Source: Chloroflexota bacterium
Lineage (GTDB): Bacteria > Chloroflexota > Anaerolineae > Anaerolineales > Villigracilaceae
Assembly: GCA_016219545.1 (NCBI GenBank)
Contig: JACRMH010000006.1
Location: 1 to 64,000 of the forward strand
Reading direction: 5' to 3'
DNA: 64,000 bases
Both the position numbers and the translations under genes were made by a program. A model generated the notes under the pieces. The model had not been told where the DNA came from. It made no database searches and worked only from the letters and a program-made list of their open reading frames with translations. Of the stretch, positions 1 to 7,557 are shown one piece after another; the first letter of the stretch is position 1; each line of letters begins with the position of its first letter.

Positions 1-78
1 AGGGGATTGAAGAAAGTGGAGACCGAATGGGGCATTCTTTCCATTGCTCACAATCTACGAAAACTGGCAGCCCAATGA
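1..78 (+). CDS. IS1182-like transposase, C-terminal end (partial)
   Basis: The first 25 codons read in frame from base 1 to a TGA at 76-78. The peptide ends GLKKVETEWGILSIAHNLRK followed by LAAQ. A tail of the form 'GL.KV..E..L..LAHNL.KL' is typical of the extreme C-terminus of IS1182/IS5-type DDE transposases. Only the tail is visible, so family assignment rests on this short motif and it cannot be told whether the element is intact upstream. A strong hairpin terminator overlaps the stop codon, as is common at the end of an insertion-sequence gene. It could instead be the end of another helical protein. Confidence 0.55.
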   Translation, partial: RGLKKVETEWGILSIAHNLRKLAAQ

Positions 79-90
79 CTGCCAGTTTTT
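60..90 (+). terminator. Intrinsic terminator after the transposase tail
   Basis: AAAACTGGCAG (60-70) pairs with CTGCCAGTTTT (79-89), with an 8-base loop holding the stop codon of the partial gene. The 3' arm runs into a T-rich tract. Confidence 0.75.
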
Positions 91-155
91 TACCTTTTTT
101 CTGTTTTGACTGCCTACACTTACCTTTTTAGACAGCCCCTATGGAGTTTAACTAA

Positions 156-194
156 ACAAAAAGACCCCCGAGGCTCTAATAACCTCAGAGGTCT
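156..194 (-). terminator. Intrinsic terminator of etfBA
   Basis: Read on the minus strand, AGACCTCTGAGG pairs with CCTCGGGGGTCT around a short loop and is followed by five T residues. It lies about 20 bases past the etfA stop codon. Confidence 0.75.
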
Positions 195-215
195 TACTTT
201 TTACTTCTTACTCTC

Positions 216-1229
216 TTACTTCCCTAACTTCTTCTTCATCGCTTCTGTCAACGCTGGGACGATCTGGAACAAGTCACCAACTACGCCATATTTTGCCTGC
301 TTGAAGACAGGTGCGTCAGCGTCTTTGTTAATGGCAACAATGACTTTCGCATTCCGCATGCCAACCAGGTGTTGGATCGCCCCGGAGATGCCGCAGGCAA
401 TATACAGATCAGGCGTGACCACTTTACCGGTCTGCCCGACTTGATGAGCGTAGGTGATGTAGCCGCCATCCACAGCCGCGCGGGATGCGCCAACTGCGCC
501 GCCCAATAAACTTGCCAGGTCAGTGATGAGGGCAAAGCCTTGCTGGGCGCGCCAGATCTCGGCTTGCTTTTCATCCATGCCGGCGGGCGGAGTGAGTGCG
601 GGATTATTTGAAACGCCGCGTCCACCGGAGACGATGACAGCAGCGTCACCGAGGTTGACTGCGCTTTCAGAAGCGGAATAACCTTGAACGGTTGAGAGTG
701 ACTCTGTCTTGGCTGCACCTTTTGTGAGCGTGCCCGTCTTGCCGGCTTCACGTGCAGGTTTGGGGAAGACTCGTCCGCGAATGGTGGCCATGACTGGCTT
801 GCCGGAGCAAACTGTTTTCTCCAACAACTTGCCTTCGTAGATGGGACGGGTGGCGACAAATTGATTCCCATTCACTTCAAAGCCAGTCACATCAGTTAAT
901 ACGCCTGTGTTCAAATCCACTGCGGACATGGCGGACAACTCACGGGTACGGGCAGTCGTCGGGAACAGGATCAGGTCTGGGGTCGAAGAAGAAGCGAGAG
1001 CCGAAAGCGTGGAAGCATACGGTTCAGCGCGATAATCTGTCAGCGCGGCATCATCCACAACGATGACTTCATCCGCGCCATATTCAAGAGCAGATTTTGT
1101 AATTTCATCGGTATTCGCGCCGAATATCAACGCAACGGCTGTGCCATATTTTTTTGCGAGACCAATGGCCTCCCACGAAGAAGGCTGAACCTCGCCCTTG
1201 AAATGATCAATGTAAACAAAAGTTTTCAT
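216..1229 (-). CDS. etfA: Electron transfer flavoprotein, alpha subunit
   Basis: The product is 337 residues, the usual size for EtfA, the FAD-binding subunit that passes electrons from acyl-CoA or other dehydrogenases to the quinone pool or to a bifurcating partner. The N-terminal half has the ETF nucleotide-binding-like fold. The C-terminal third carries the FAD-binding segment, with VVSGGRGV near residue 200, then [18 protein letters not shown] and [16 protein letters not shown], which are hallmark EtfA motifs. The ATG overlaps the etfB stop codon as ATGA, so the two subunits are translationally coupled. No acyl-CoA dehydrogenase or EtfQO gene is nearby, so the electron donor cannot be told from context. 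Confidence 0.95.
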   Translation of the reverse strand: MKTFVYIDHFKGEVQPSSWEAIGLAKKYGTAVALIFGANTDEITKSALEYGADEVIVVDDAALTDYRAEPYASTLSALASSSTPDLILFPTTARTRELSAMSAVDLNTGVLTDVTGFEVNGNQFVATRPIYEGKLLEKTVCSGKPVMATIRGRVFPKPAREAGKTGTLTKGAAKTESLSTVQGYSASESAVNLGDAAVIVSGGRGVSNNPALTPPAGMDEKQAEIWRAQQGFALITDLASLLGGAVGASRAAVDGGYITYAHQVGQTGKVVTPDLYIACGISGAIQHLVGMRNAKVIVAINKDADAPVFKQAKYGVVGDLFQIVPALTEAMKKKLGK

Positions 1230-1996
1230 AGCACTTTCTCCGCGAGAATTTTGTCGGCGAGTTTGTCGGCGATCTCGGCCGCGCTTTCGCCACCGATCAT
1301 CTCAACATTTGTTTCTTCGCTCGGCGGGTTAATTAATTCACTGCGCGTGATGACTGCTGCCGGCGCAGACGCGCCAACGTCTGCAAGCGACCAAACAGGA
1401 ATGGTTGCCTTCGATGCTTTGCGGATGCCCATGAATGACGGGTAGCGTGGTTCGCCAATGCTTTGCACGACGCTTAACACGGCGGGCATTTTCGCGCTGA
1501 CGGTTTGCCGGCCTTCTTCGATGACTCGGTCAACGGTCACGCTTCCTGCTTCGACTTTGATGGTGCCAGCCAACCCAAGCATCGGCCACCCGAGAACACG
1601 GGCAGTCTGCGCCGGGGTGAGTCCTGCGCCGTTGTCGAGAGTTTGACGACCGAAGAGGACCATGTCCGCGCCGCCGATCTTGTTGATGGCTGCCGCCAAC
1701 ACACGCGCCGCGCCGACAGTATCGAGCGCATTGAGCGCCGGGTCTGAGACTAGTACAGCTTCATCCGCGCCCATGGCGAGCGCGTGTTTCAGCGCATCCT
1801 TCGCGGACTCGGGTCCAATGCACAAGGCTGTCACTGTACCGCCAGTGGCTTCCTTTTGTTGAAGCGCGCCTTCGACAGCGTACTCGTCGAACGGGTTGAT
1901 GACCAACGGCGCGTCCCCCCACGATACCTGCCCGCCCTCGGCTTTGACTTTCGCCTCCGAGTCCGGGACTTGCTTGATACATGCGATGATTTTCAA
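1226..1996 (-). CDS. etfB: Electron transfer flavoprotein, beta subunit
   Basis: EtfB is the AMP-binding partner of EtfA. I place the start at a TTG (1996-1994) because AAGGAG lies 6 bases upstream and the protein then begins MKIIACIKQVPDSEAKV, the standard EtfB N-terminus. The frame stays open 17 codons further upstream, but that part is not conserved-looking and overlaps repeat-like DNA. The start chosen gives 256 residues, the family norm. The segment DMVLFGRQTLDNGAGLTPAQ in the middle is characteristic of the family. It is the first gene of a two-gene operon with etfA. Confidence 0.94.
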   Translation of the reverse strand: MKIIACIKQVPDSEAKVKAEGGQVSWGDAPLVINPFDEYAVEGALQQKEATGGTVTALCIGPESAKDALKHALAMGADEAVLVSDPALNALDTVGAARVLAAAINKIGGADMVLFGRQTLDNGAGLTPAQTARVLGWPMLGLAGTIKVEAGSVTVDRVIEEGRQTVSAKMPAVLSVVQSIGEPRYPSFMGIRKASKATIPVWSLADVGASAPAAVITRSELINPPSEETNVEMIGGESAAEIADKLADKILAEKVL

Positions 1997-2022
1997 GATG
2001 TACTCCTTGTAAAAATTCTTTT

Positions 2023-2086
2023 CACCACAAAGGACACTAAGGGGCACTAAGGTTTTCCTTTGTGTACCGTTGTGACACTTTGTGGT
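2023..2086. repeat. Intergenic inverted repeat, CACAAAGGACAC type
   Basis: The stretch carries ACCACAAAGGACACTAAGG and ends in CTTTGTGGT, giving inverted ends. A related but diverged element (CCACAGAGG ... CCTCAGTGGC) sits at 33291-33350. Both fill short gaps next to genes. Function unknown. Confidence 0.45.
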
Positions 2087-2093
2087 TATGTAT

Positions 2094-2381
2094 TTATTGA
2101 AAGTACGCCATCAACACCAATACATCTGCAGCGAGGACAGCTACGAAACCAAGTATGCTCATTATCTTTTGCTCGATTTCCCAGCGCTTTTTGTTCTCCA
2201 ATCGCTTTAGAAAGAAATCCTTGAATGGATATAGAGAAGGCGAACCGGTCAGGCTTTTATAAATATCAGCATAATACGAGTCCGTTCTGAACCATAGCTT
2301 ATAGGTGTTCGAAAGGAACATCAAACTAAAAACGAGGAAGATAAATACAAATCCGAAGGGTGGTTTATCGAGATTAGTCAT
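2094..2381 (-). CDS. Small two-helix membrane protein, unknown
   Basis: The 95-residue product has a hydrophobic segment near residues 9-26 (FGFVFIFLVFSLMFL) and a second at about 74-93 (IMSILGFVAVLAADVLVLM), separated by a charged loop rich in Lys, Arg and Tyr. This predicts a small inner-membrane protein with two spans. I do not recognise a family. Its ATG overlaps the stop of the upstream gene as ATGA, so the two are probably co-translated. Confidence 0.6.
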   Translation of the reverse strand: MTNLDKPPFGFVFIFLVFSLMFLSNTYKLWFRTDSYYADIYKSLTGSPSLYPFKDFFLKRLENKKRWEIEQKIMSILGFVAVLAADVLVLMAYFQ

Positions 2382-2668
2382 TGGAATTTTGTGAAACTAA
2401 TGAGCTTGCCGGTTTTGAGGTTAAGGTCACAGGCGTGACTGTTGAGGGTATATGCAGAAAATGTGACCCCATCCTCGTTTAATTTGACTCGGGAAAATAA
2501 AGTGCCTGGTTCGGGCTTTTCCGCCTGCCAGATGACACGTCCATTGTCTTCAACCAAATAGATATTGGATTCGTTGTACGGATACCCAACTGGGTTTTCC
2601 AGCACGATCAGCCCGGCGTTAACCTGGATTATCTTTTCAATTTTTGTGTGAAGAGCTTCGACATTCAT
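2378..2668 (-). CDS. Small protein of unknown function
   Basis: The product is 96 residues. I chose the internal ATG at 2668 because AAGGA precedes it by about 10 bases; the frame is open 13 codons further upstream without a visible ribosome site. The middle reads ENPVGYPYNESNIYLVEDNG and the end DLNLKTGKLISFTKFQ, suggesting a small beta-rich soluble protein that may bind or display a ligand. No family is recognised. It overlaps the membrane-protein gene downstream by 4 bases, so a two-component unit is plausible. Confidence 0.55.
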   Translation of the reverse strand: MNVEALHTKIEKIIQVNAGLIVLENPVGYPYNESNIYLVEDNGRVIWQAEKPEPGTLFSRVKLNEDGVTFSAYTLNSHACDLNLKTGKLISFTKFQ

Positions 2669-2836
2669 AGTTTCTCTGTCCTTGCCAAAGTCTGTGAGTG
2701 CTGGCATTATATCCTAAAACACAAAAACCTACCGTTCGGTAGGGAGATTAGGTTCATATATAAAATTAACGCGTTCCGTGTAACTTATTTGCCGATTCCT
2801 CATCTCAACTATAGATAAATTCATTGGAGGTGCCGA

Positions 2837-3091
2837 ATGGCAGAAAATAAAGTTCAACCGAAAGTTGTGGTGTTTAGTACGCCTACTTGCTCATTTTGCA
2901 ACATGGCAAAGAGCTATTTCCGTGACAAGGGGATCAAATTCACCGATATTGACGTCAGCCGTGACCAGGTTGCCGCACGTGACATGGTGCGCCGCTCTGG
3001 CCAGATGGGCGTTCCTGTAATTGATATTGGCGGGAAGATCGTGGTCGGTTTCAACCGCCCGCAGATCAATACGTTGCTCGGTATTAAATAA
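2837..3091 (+). CDS. Glutaredoxin family protein (NrdH/YruB-like)
   Basis: The product is 84 residues with the thioredoxin-fold redox site TPTCSFCNMAK near residues 15-25, a CxxC motif. The later segment QMGVPVIDIGGKIVVGFNRP contains the cis-proline (VPV) and the glycine pair used to hold glutathione or a protein thiol. It should reduce disulfides in the cytoplasm; the exact partner is not clear. A strong GGAGG site precedes the ATG. groES follows 17 bases downstream, so redox control and folding genes appear co-transcribed. Confidence 0.88.
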   Translation: MAENKVQPKVVVFSTPTCSFCNMAKSYFRDKGIKFTDIDVSRDQVAARDMVRRSGQMGVPVIDIGGKIVVGFNRPQINTLLGIK

Positions 3092-3108
3092 ATTTAAGGA
3101 GATAAAAC

Positions 3109-3381
3109 ATGGCAAAGGTCAATATCCAACCCCTTGGGACACGCGTCCTCATCAAGCCGCTGGAACAGGAAACCAAAACAACTTCAGGGTTATACCTGCC
3201 TGAATCCGCCAAGGAAAAACCACAGACGGGCGAGGTGGTCGCAATCGGTGACGATGAGAGCATCAAATTGAAAGTGAAGGACAAGGTTCTCTTCGCAAAA
3301 TACAGCGGCACCGAATTCAAATTCGACGGAGTGGAATATCTCCTGTTCGAAGCGAATGATGTGCTTGCCCGCTTGAATTGA
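3109..3381 (+). CDS. groS: Co-chaperonin GroES
   Basis: The product is 90 residues and shows the GroES pattern: IQPLGTRVLIKPLEQETKT at the N-terminus, the mobile-loop region TTSGLYLPESAKEKP and GEVVAIGDDE further on. It caps the GroEL folding chamber. AAGGAG precedes the ATG. There is no groEL in the window, so the usual groESL operon is broken here and GroES is paired with a glutaredoxin. Confidence 0.93.
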   Translation: MAKVNIQPLGTRVLIKPLEQETKTTSGLYLPESAKEKPQTGEVVAIGDDESIKLKVKDKVLFAKYSGTEFKFDGVEYLLFEANDVLARLN

Positions 3382-3386
3382 TTTAA

Positions 3387-3426
3387 ATAAAAAAAAGCCC
3401 GACGCGTCTTGAGATTTGCGTCGGGC
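3387..3426 (-). terminator. Terminator between groES and the 40-residue peptide gene
   Basis: GCCCGACGC (3397-3405) pairs with GCGTCGGGC (3418-3426). On the minus strand the stem is followed by a long T tract, so it ends the small minus-strand gene. Read on the plus strand it could also stop groES transcripts, though without a U tract. Confidence 0.75.
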
Positions 3427-3441
3427 CAGGGGGTTGGGGGA

Positions 3442-3564
3442 TTATCCATCATTTTGCTGGATTCCCATGTTGCTGAGTTCATCCGGGTTGTATTGTGAAA
3501 CGAACATGTCCACGCCGGCCAGGATGAGCAACAAAATACAAATGACTGCGGCAATTACAAACAT
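3442..3564 (-). CDS. Small single-span membrane peptide (40 aa)
   Basis: The frame starts at ATG (3564) behind GAAAGGAG with normal spacing and ends at TAA (3444-3442), directly in front of a T-tailed terminator. The peptide begins MFVIAAVICILLLILAGVDM, a clear single membrane span, followed by a short polar tail (SQYNPDELSNMGIQQNDG). Ribosome site, signal-like span and terminator together support a real small gene. The family is not recognised. It is convergent to groES. Confidence 0.62.
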   Translation of the reverse strand: MFVIAAVICILLLILAGVDMFVSQYNPDELSNMGIQQNDG

Positions 3565-3676
3565 AAGCAACTCCTTTCTCCATGCTTGATAAAACAATTG
3601 TTGAGATGAAAGGATACATCCCCTTTCAGTACTGTATAGGGCAGGTTAGAGTTACGTTAGCGTGTTCTCTCGGCGC

Positions 3677-3705
3677 TTGACTTGAAACTTGCGCGGTGAT
3701 AACAA
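3677..3705 (+). promoter_or_regulatory. Putative promoter of the J-domain gene
   Basis: TTGACT (3677-3682) lies 17 bases before TAACAA (3700-3705). Transcription would begin at or next to the ATG at 3713, giving a leaderless message; no ribosome site is seen. Confidence 0.45.
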
Positions 3706-3712
3706 TAGCAGT

Positions 3713-4603
3713 ATGGACTACAAGGACTATTACAAAATTCTCGGCGTGGAACACAAAGCCAGCGCAGACGATATCCGCACGGCATATCGTAAACTGGCCA
3801 TGAAATATCATCCCGATAAGAATCCCGGCGATAAAAAAGCCGAAGATAGATTTAAGGAGATCAACGAGGCTTATCAGGTTTTGAGTGATGAGCAAAAACG
3901 CGCACGTTACGACCAGTTGGGAAGCGCGTATTCCAACTTCCGCACCAGCGGCGGACGCCCCGGTGACTTTCAGTGGAGTGATTGGGCACAACAACAGGGC
4001 GGTGGGCAGCGCGGCGGGAGTGTGGATGATATGTTCGGAGGCGCGGGGTTCTCCGATTTCTTCCGCTCGATCTTTGGGGAAGCGGTCCGCAATTCTGCGC
4101 GAAGCCAGATGGCCCAGCAGGGGTATCAACAGGAATTGGAGATCACTTTTCAAGAAGCTTATGATGGCGCGATGCGTCAACTACAAACCAATGGACGCAA
4201 GTTACAGGTCCGCATCCCTGCCGGGGTGAAGACAGGCTCAAAGGTCCGAGTGGCAGGTGCGGGTCCGGAAGGAAGCGATCTCTATCTCATCGTCAATATC
4301 ACGGATGAAGAAAAATTCGAACGCGATGGTCAGGACCTTTACACGACATCCCCATTAAGTGTATTTACTTTGATCCTTGGCGGCGATACGGATGTGGAAA
4401 CGCCCACGGGTAAAGTCAAGTTGAGTATTCCTGCCGGAACGCAGACCGACCAGGTCTTCCGATTGGCAGGGCGCGGTATGCCTGTTTTGAACGACCCGAA
4501 GACGAAGGGTGACCTGTATGTGAAGTTAAAGGTACAAGTCCCCAAATACCTGTCGTCCAAACAGCGGGAACTTCTTGAAGAGGTAGCGCGAATAAAGTTT
4601 TAG
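3713..4603 (+). CDS. J-domain co-chaperone (CbpA-type DnaJ)
   Basis: The product is 296 residues. The start is the ATG at 3713, beginning [20 protein letters not shown]; eight more codons are open upstream but lack family similarity. Residues 1-70 form a J domain with the HPD motif ([10 protein letters not shown]). A Gly-rich linker follows (about 75-130), then two DnaJ C-terminal substrate-binding domains ending [18 protein letters not shown]. The zinc-finger Cys repeats of true DnaJ are absent, so this is a Type II (CbpA-like) protein that would stimulate DnaK ATPase and hand over clients. HtrA follows 12 bases downstream, making a protein-quality pair. Confidence 0.92.
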   Translation: MDYKDYYKILGVEHKASADDIRTAYRKLAMKYHPDKNPGDKKAEDRFKEINEAYQVLSDEQKRARYDQLGSAYSNFRTSGGRPGDFQWSDWAQQQGGGQRGGSVDDMFGGAGFSDFFRSIFGEAVRNSARSQMAQQGYQQELEITFQEAYDGAMRQLQTNGRKLQVRIPAGVKTGSKVRVAGAGPEGSDLYLIVNITDEEKFERDGQDLYTTSPLSVFTLILGGDTDVETPTGKVKLSIPAGTQTDQVFRLAGRGMPVLNDPKTKGDLYVKLKVQVPKYLSSKQRELLEEVARIKF

Positions 4604-4615
4604 TTTAGGAGAGTT

Positions 4616-5749
4616 ATGAAAAAAAATCGTAGCATATTAGCTTTAGTGGTTTTGATCTCTGCCATGGTTGCCTGTCAATCATTGCCGTTATCCAATCAAC
4701 AACCATTACCCGTAACCGCGCCGGTTCAAACCGCCGCGCCCATCGTTTCGAATACTATCAGCCCCCTGGTTCAGCAGGATGGTCTGGTCACGCTTTATGA
4801 AAACGTCAGCCCTGGCACGGTTGCGATCCTCACCGATCAGGGACAGGGTTCCGGCTTTGTGTATGATAACGACGGTAATATTGTCACGAACTATCATGTG
4901 ATCGAAGGCGCCACCACTGTAGAAGTGAGATTCAATTCCGGCTACATGGCTTATGGAACTGTCGTTGGAACTGATCTTGACTCTGACCTTGCCATTGTAA
5001 AAGTGGATGTCCCTGCCGAAGAGCTTCATCCGCTGCTGCTCGGCGATTCATCCGCCCTGAAAGTGGGTCAGACCGTAGTGGCCATTGGCAACCCGTTTGG
5101 TTTGAACGGCACAATGACAGTCGGCATCGTCTCCGCGCTTGGACGTACATTGGACGCCATCCATCAAACGCCGGATGGACAGCCGTTTACAGCAGGCGAT
5201 ATTATCCAAACCGATGCGGCCATTAACCCCGGCAATTCCGGCGGACCGCTCTTCAACATCAACGGTGAAGTGATCGGCATTAACCGCGCCATCCGCACGC
5301 TGAGTTCAACAAGCAGCGGTGAGCCGGTCAATTCAGGGATCGGGTTTGCAGTTTCCATTAATATGGTGAAGCGTGTTGCCCCGTCCTTGATCTCGACCGG
5401 CAAATATGATTATCCATTTTTGGGAGTCTCTTCCTTTCCGTCTTTGAGCCTGGAAGTTGTCAAAGCGCTTGGGCTGAGTTCATATACCGGTGCATACGTT
5501 ACCGATGTTGTCCCCGGCGGACCTGCCGACAAAGCCGGCATCATCGCAGGCACGAAGCCTACCAGCCTGACAGGTTTGTTGGGTGGCGGCGATCTTATTA
5601 CTGCCATTGACGGCCATCTCGTCCGCACATTTGATGAGATGCTGGCTTATCTCATCACCAACAAAGGACCGGGTGACACCGTGGTTCTGCAAGTTCTGCG
5701 GAATGGTGAAAAAATGGATGTGACCATTACCCTCGATAAGAGACCATAA
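4616..5749 (+). CDS. htrA: HtrA/DegP-type serine protease, lipoprotein, one PDZ domain
   Basis: The product is 377 residues. The N-terminus is a lipoprotein signal with lipobox AMVAC, so the protease should be anchored outside the membrane. The trypsin-like domain has the full triad: His in TNYHVIEGA, Asp in DLDSDLAIVKV and Ser in NPGNSGGPLFN. A single PDZ domain occupies roughly residues 270-375 (GAYVTDVVPGGPADKAGI). It degrades or refolds damaged envelope proteins. AGGAGAG precedes the ATG. It follows the J-domain gene closely and ends at a clear terminator. Confidence 0.93.
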   Translation: MKKNRSILALVVLISAMVACQSLPLSNQQPLPVTAPVQTAAPIVSNTISPLVQQDGLVTLYENVSPGTVAILTDQGQGSGFVYDNDGNIVTNYHVIEGATTVEVRFNSGYMAYGTVVGTDLDSDLAIVKVDVPAEELHPLLLGDSSALKVGQTVVAIGNPFGLNGTMTVGIVSALGRTLDAIHQTPDGQPFTAGDIIQTDAAINPGNSGGPLFNINGEVIGINRAIRTLSSTSSGEPVNSGIGFAVSINMVKRVAPSLISTGKYDYPFLGVSSFPSLSLEVVKALGLSSYTGAYVTDVVPGGPADKAGIIAGTKPTSLTGLLGGGDLITAIDGHLVRTFDEMLAYLITNKGPGDTVVLQVLRNGEKMDVTITLDKRP

Positions 5750-5750
5750 T

Positions 5751-5787
5751 AAAAAAGAATGCGACTCAATCGAGCCGCATTCTTTTT
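5751..5787 (+). terminator. Intrinsic terminator after htrA
   Basis: AAAAGAATGCG pairs with CGCATTCTTTTT, with a short paired inner stem (CTC/GAG). A T tract follows on both strands, so it may work in either direction. Confidence 0.82.
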
Positions 5788-5868
5788 CAATTTCTAATTT
5801 ACATCTAATCTTCAAACCCAATTTGTTCATCTTGCTGTCATCTGGGGAGCGTAGAATGATGGAGTAAG

Positions 5869-5943
5869 ATGCAAAGAACAAGCATCAACATTCTCCTCTC
5901 CAGAACATCCGAAGTCCGGGCAGACTTCGGATGTTCGATTTAA
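5869..5943 (+). other. Possible 24-codon leader-like frame over a 14-bp hairpin
   Basis: In the 400-base gap after htrA, GGAG followed by TAAG precedes an ATG at 5869. The frame runs 24 codons (MQRTSINILLSRTSEV...) to TAA at 5941-5943. Its second half lies on a perfect 14-bp hairpin, GAACATCCGAAGTC (5903-5916) against GACTTCGGATGTTC (5923-5936), loop CGGGCA. No gene follows in the same direction, so classical attenuation is unlikely. It may be a chance frame over a palindromic repeat. Confidence 0.2.
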
Positions 5944-5994
5944 CCATCCTTATGATTCGTAAAAATATAACTTCCCTCACTCCTAAATGAAACC

Positions 5995-6126
5995 ATGTCG
6001 TTGCGAGGGCGCATTTGTTCTTCGTCCGAAGCAATCTCGCTCAATGATACGGAGATTGCTTCGCCGCCACACCTTCCCTGGCGGGCGGTGCCAGGGAAGG
6101 GCAAGAGCGGCGGCTCGCAACGACAT
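5995..6126. repeat. MITE-like palindromic repeat, family A copy 1
   Basis: This 132-base element has perfect 13-base inverted ends, ATGTCGTTGCGAG and CTCGCAACGACAT, with inner arms GAAGCAATCTC / GGAGATTGCTTC. It carries an extra inner palindrome, CCTTCCCTGGC / GCCAGGGAAGG, absent from the other two copies (16938-17034, 39337-39427). It lies between convergent genes. Rest of the 5788-6153 gap: the hairpin above and nothing else recognised. Confidence 0.8.
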
Positions 6127-6153
6127 CGTGGGAAGTTATTTATTTACAGTCCC

Positions 6154-7530
6154 TTAAGGTTCTTTCTCTATAACCGATAAAAACACACCTAATAGATTGG
6201 GGTCAAAAAGATTTCCGGATTTTTCCTTCATGTAATTTAGAACTTCACGACGCTCCATTTTCTTGCGGTAGCGGCGGTCACTCCTTAATGCATCCCACAC
6301 GTCAACCATGGTGAAGAGACGGGCAGAAAGGGGGATCTCTTCGCCTTTCAATCCGCGCGGATACCCGCTTCCGTCCCAGTACTCGTGGTGGCATAAGGGA
6401 ATTTCAAGTGCACGCTCAAGATATGCAATCGGGGAAAGCATTTCATAAGCGAACATGGGATGCATGCGCATCTTTTCCCATTCATCCTCATTCAATGTCC
6501 CGGGTTTTTGCAGGATGCTATCCGGGATGGCTATTTTTCCCATATCATGCAGTAATGCGCCGCGCCGGATGTGGATGATCTCTTCGCTGGAAACCCCAAG
6601 CGCCTCTGCTACTTTTACGGTCAACTCAGTGACGCGCTGGGTGTGACCTTCTGTTTCGCGGTCGCGCAAGTCAAGGGCACGCGCCCAGCCTTCGATGGTT
6701 TTTTGATACGCTTCCTGAAGCCGTTCATGTGCGCTGATCAGGGCGCGCTCGGCGTTCTTTCTTTCGGTAATGTCACGGGAGGCTGTCTGTATTTCGACGG
6801 CCGAATCAGTTATCCGGTCATGGATGACGCGGGCAGAGGATTCCAACCAGACGAAGTGTCCATTCTGATGCAGTGCGCGGTAGGTGACGGTGTATATGTC
6901 ATCATCTGTTTTTCCCCCGAAAAGTTTTCCAACAAAGCCGCGCTCTTCTTCGTGGATCAGATCGAGGCAGTTCGTTCCAATTAATTCTTCAGGCAAATAC
7001 CCGAGGATGGTCTTACAGGCCGGTGAAACGTACACCATATGACCGTCCATGGCAAGACGCGCGATCATATCGGTGGCGTTCTCGGCGAGCAGGCGGAACT
7101 GGGATTCGCTTTCACGTAATGCATTTTGCGTACGGGCGTGCTCGGCGCGTGCGGCCCATTGTTGGAGGGCGCGCTCCGATAGATGCGGCATATCCAGCAT
7201 GGACTCTGTTGATTTGACCACATAATCTGATACGCCGGATTTGAGCGCTTCCACCGCGAGGCGCTCGCTGCCAAAACTTGTCATGAAGATGATGGGTGTA
7301 TTGAGTGGGTGCGGCTGGTTTTTGAATAGTTCCAGGCTGTCCCCGTCGGGCAATCGCCAGTCTGCTATGATGAGCGAAAACCCGCTGGAGCTGATCTGAG
7401 CGCGTGCTTCTGTAAGTGTTTTTGCACGCTGGATCTGGATCTTGGAATCCTGGTCTTCAAAGGCGCGTTGAATCAACTCTGCGTGAGGGTCTTCGTCTTC
7501 TATCAACAGGATGTTGATTATTTCATCCAT
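6154..7530 (-). CDS. Response regulator with REC, PAS and HD-GYP domains
   Basis: The product is 458 residues. Residues 5-125 are a receiver domain with phospho-acceptor Asp57 (LIIADWRLPDG). Residues about 140-265 are a PAS/PAC sensor (VYVSPACKTILGYLPEELIG). Residues 270-458 are an HD-GYP phosphodiesterase, with HD in GALLHDMGKIAIPD and the GYP signature in HHEYWDGSGYPRGLKGEEIP. Such proteins usually hydrolyse cyclic di-GMP under control of phosphorylation. The upstream receiver gene lies 27 bases away in the same direction, so the pair likely shares a histidine kinase encoded elsewhere. Confidence 0.92.
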   Translation of the reverse strand: MDEIINILLIEDEDPHAELIQRAFEDQDSKIQIQRAKTLTEARAQISSSGFSLIIADWRLPDGDSLELFKNQPHPLNTPIIFMTSFGSERLAVEALKSGVSDYVVKSTESMLDMPHLSERALQQWAARAEHARTQNALRESESQFRLLAENATDMIARLAMDGHMVYVSPACKTILGYLPEELIGTNCLDLIHEEERGFVGKLFGGKTDDDIYTVTYRALHQNGHFVWLESSARVIHDRITDSAVEIQTASRDITERKNAERALISAHERLQEAYQKTIEGWARALDLRDRETEGHTQRVTELTVKVAEALGVSSEEIIHIRRGALLHDMGKIAIPDSILQKPGTLNEDEWEKMRMHPMFAYEMLSPIAYLERALEIPLCHHEYWDGSGYPRGLKGEEIPLSARLFTMVDVWDALRSDRRYRKKMERREVLNYMKEKSGNLFDPNLLGVFLSVIEKEP

Positions 7531-7557
7531 ACATACTTACTTTCTGATTGGTACGTT

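Noticed and set aside
281..871. 196-codon minus-strand frame inside etfA
   Set aside because: It overlaps the strongly conserved EtfA in another frame and its translation is low-complexity (Pro/Ser/Arg rich), as expected of a shadow frame.
3626..4180. 184-codon minus-strand frame opposite the J-domain gene
   Set aside because: Antisense to conserved J-domain and substrate-binding regions, with no start signals.
5788..6153. tRNA or other structured RNA gene
   Set aside because: The strong palindromes in this gap do not fold as a cloverleaf and lack a T-loop consensus; no tRNA was seen anywhere in the window.
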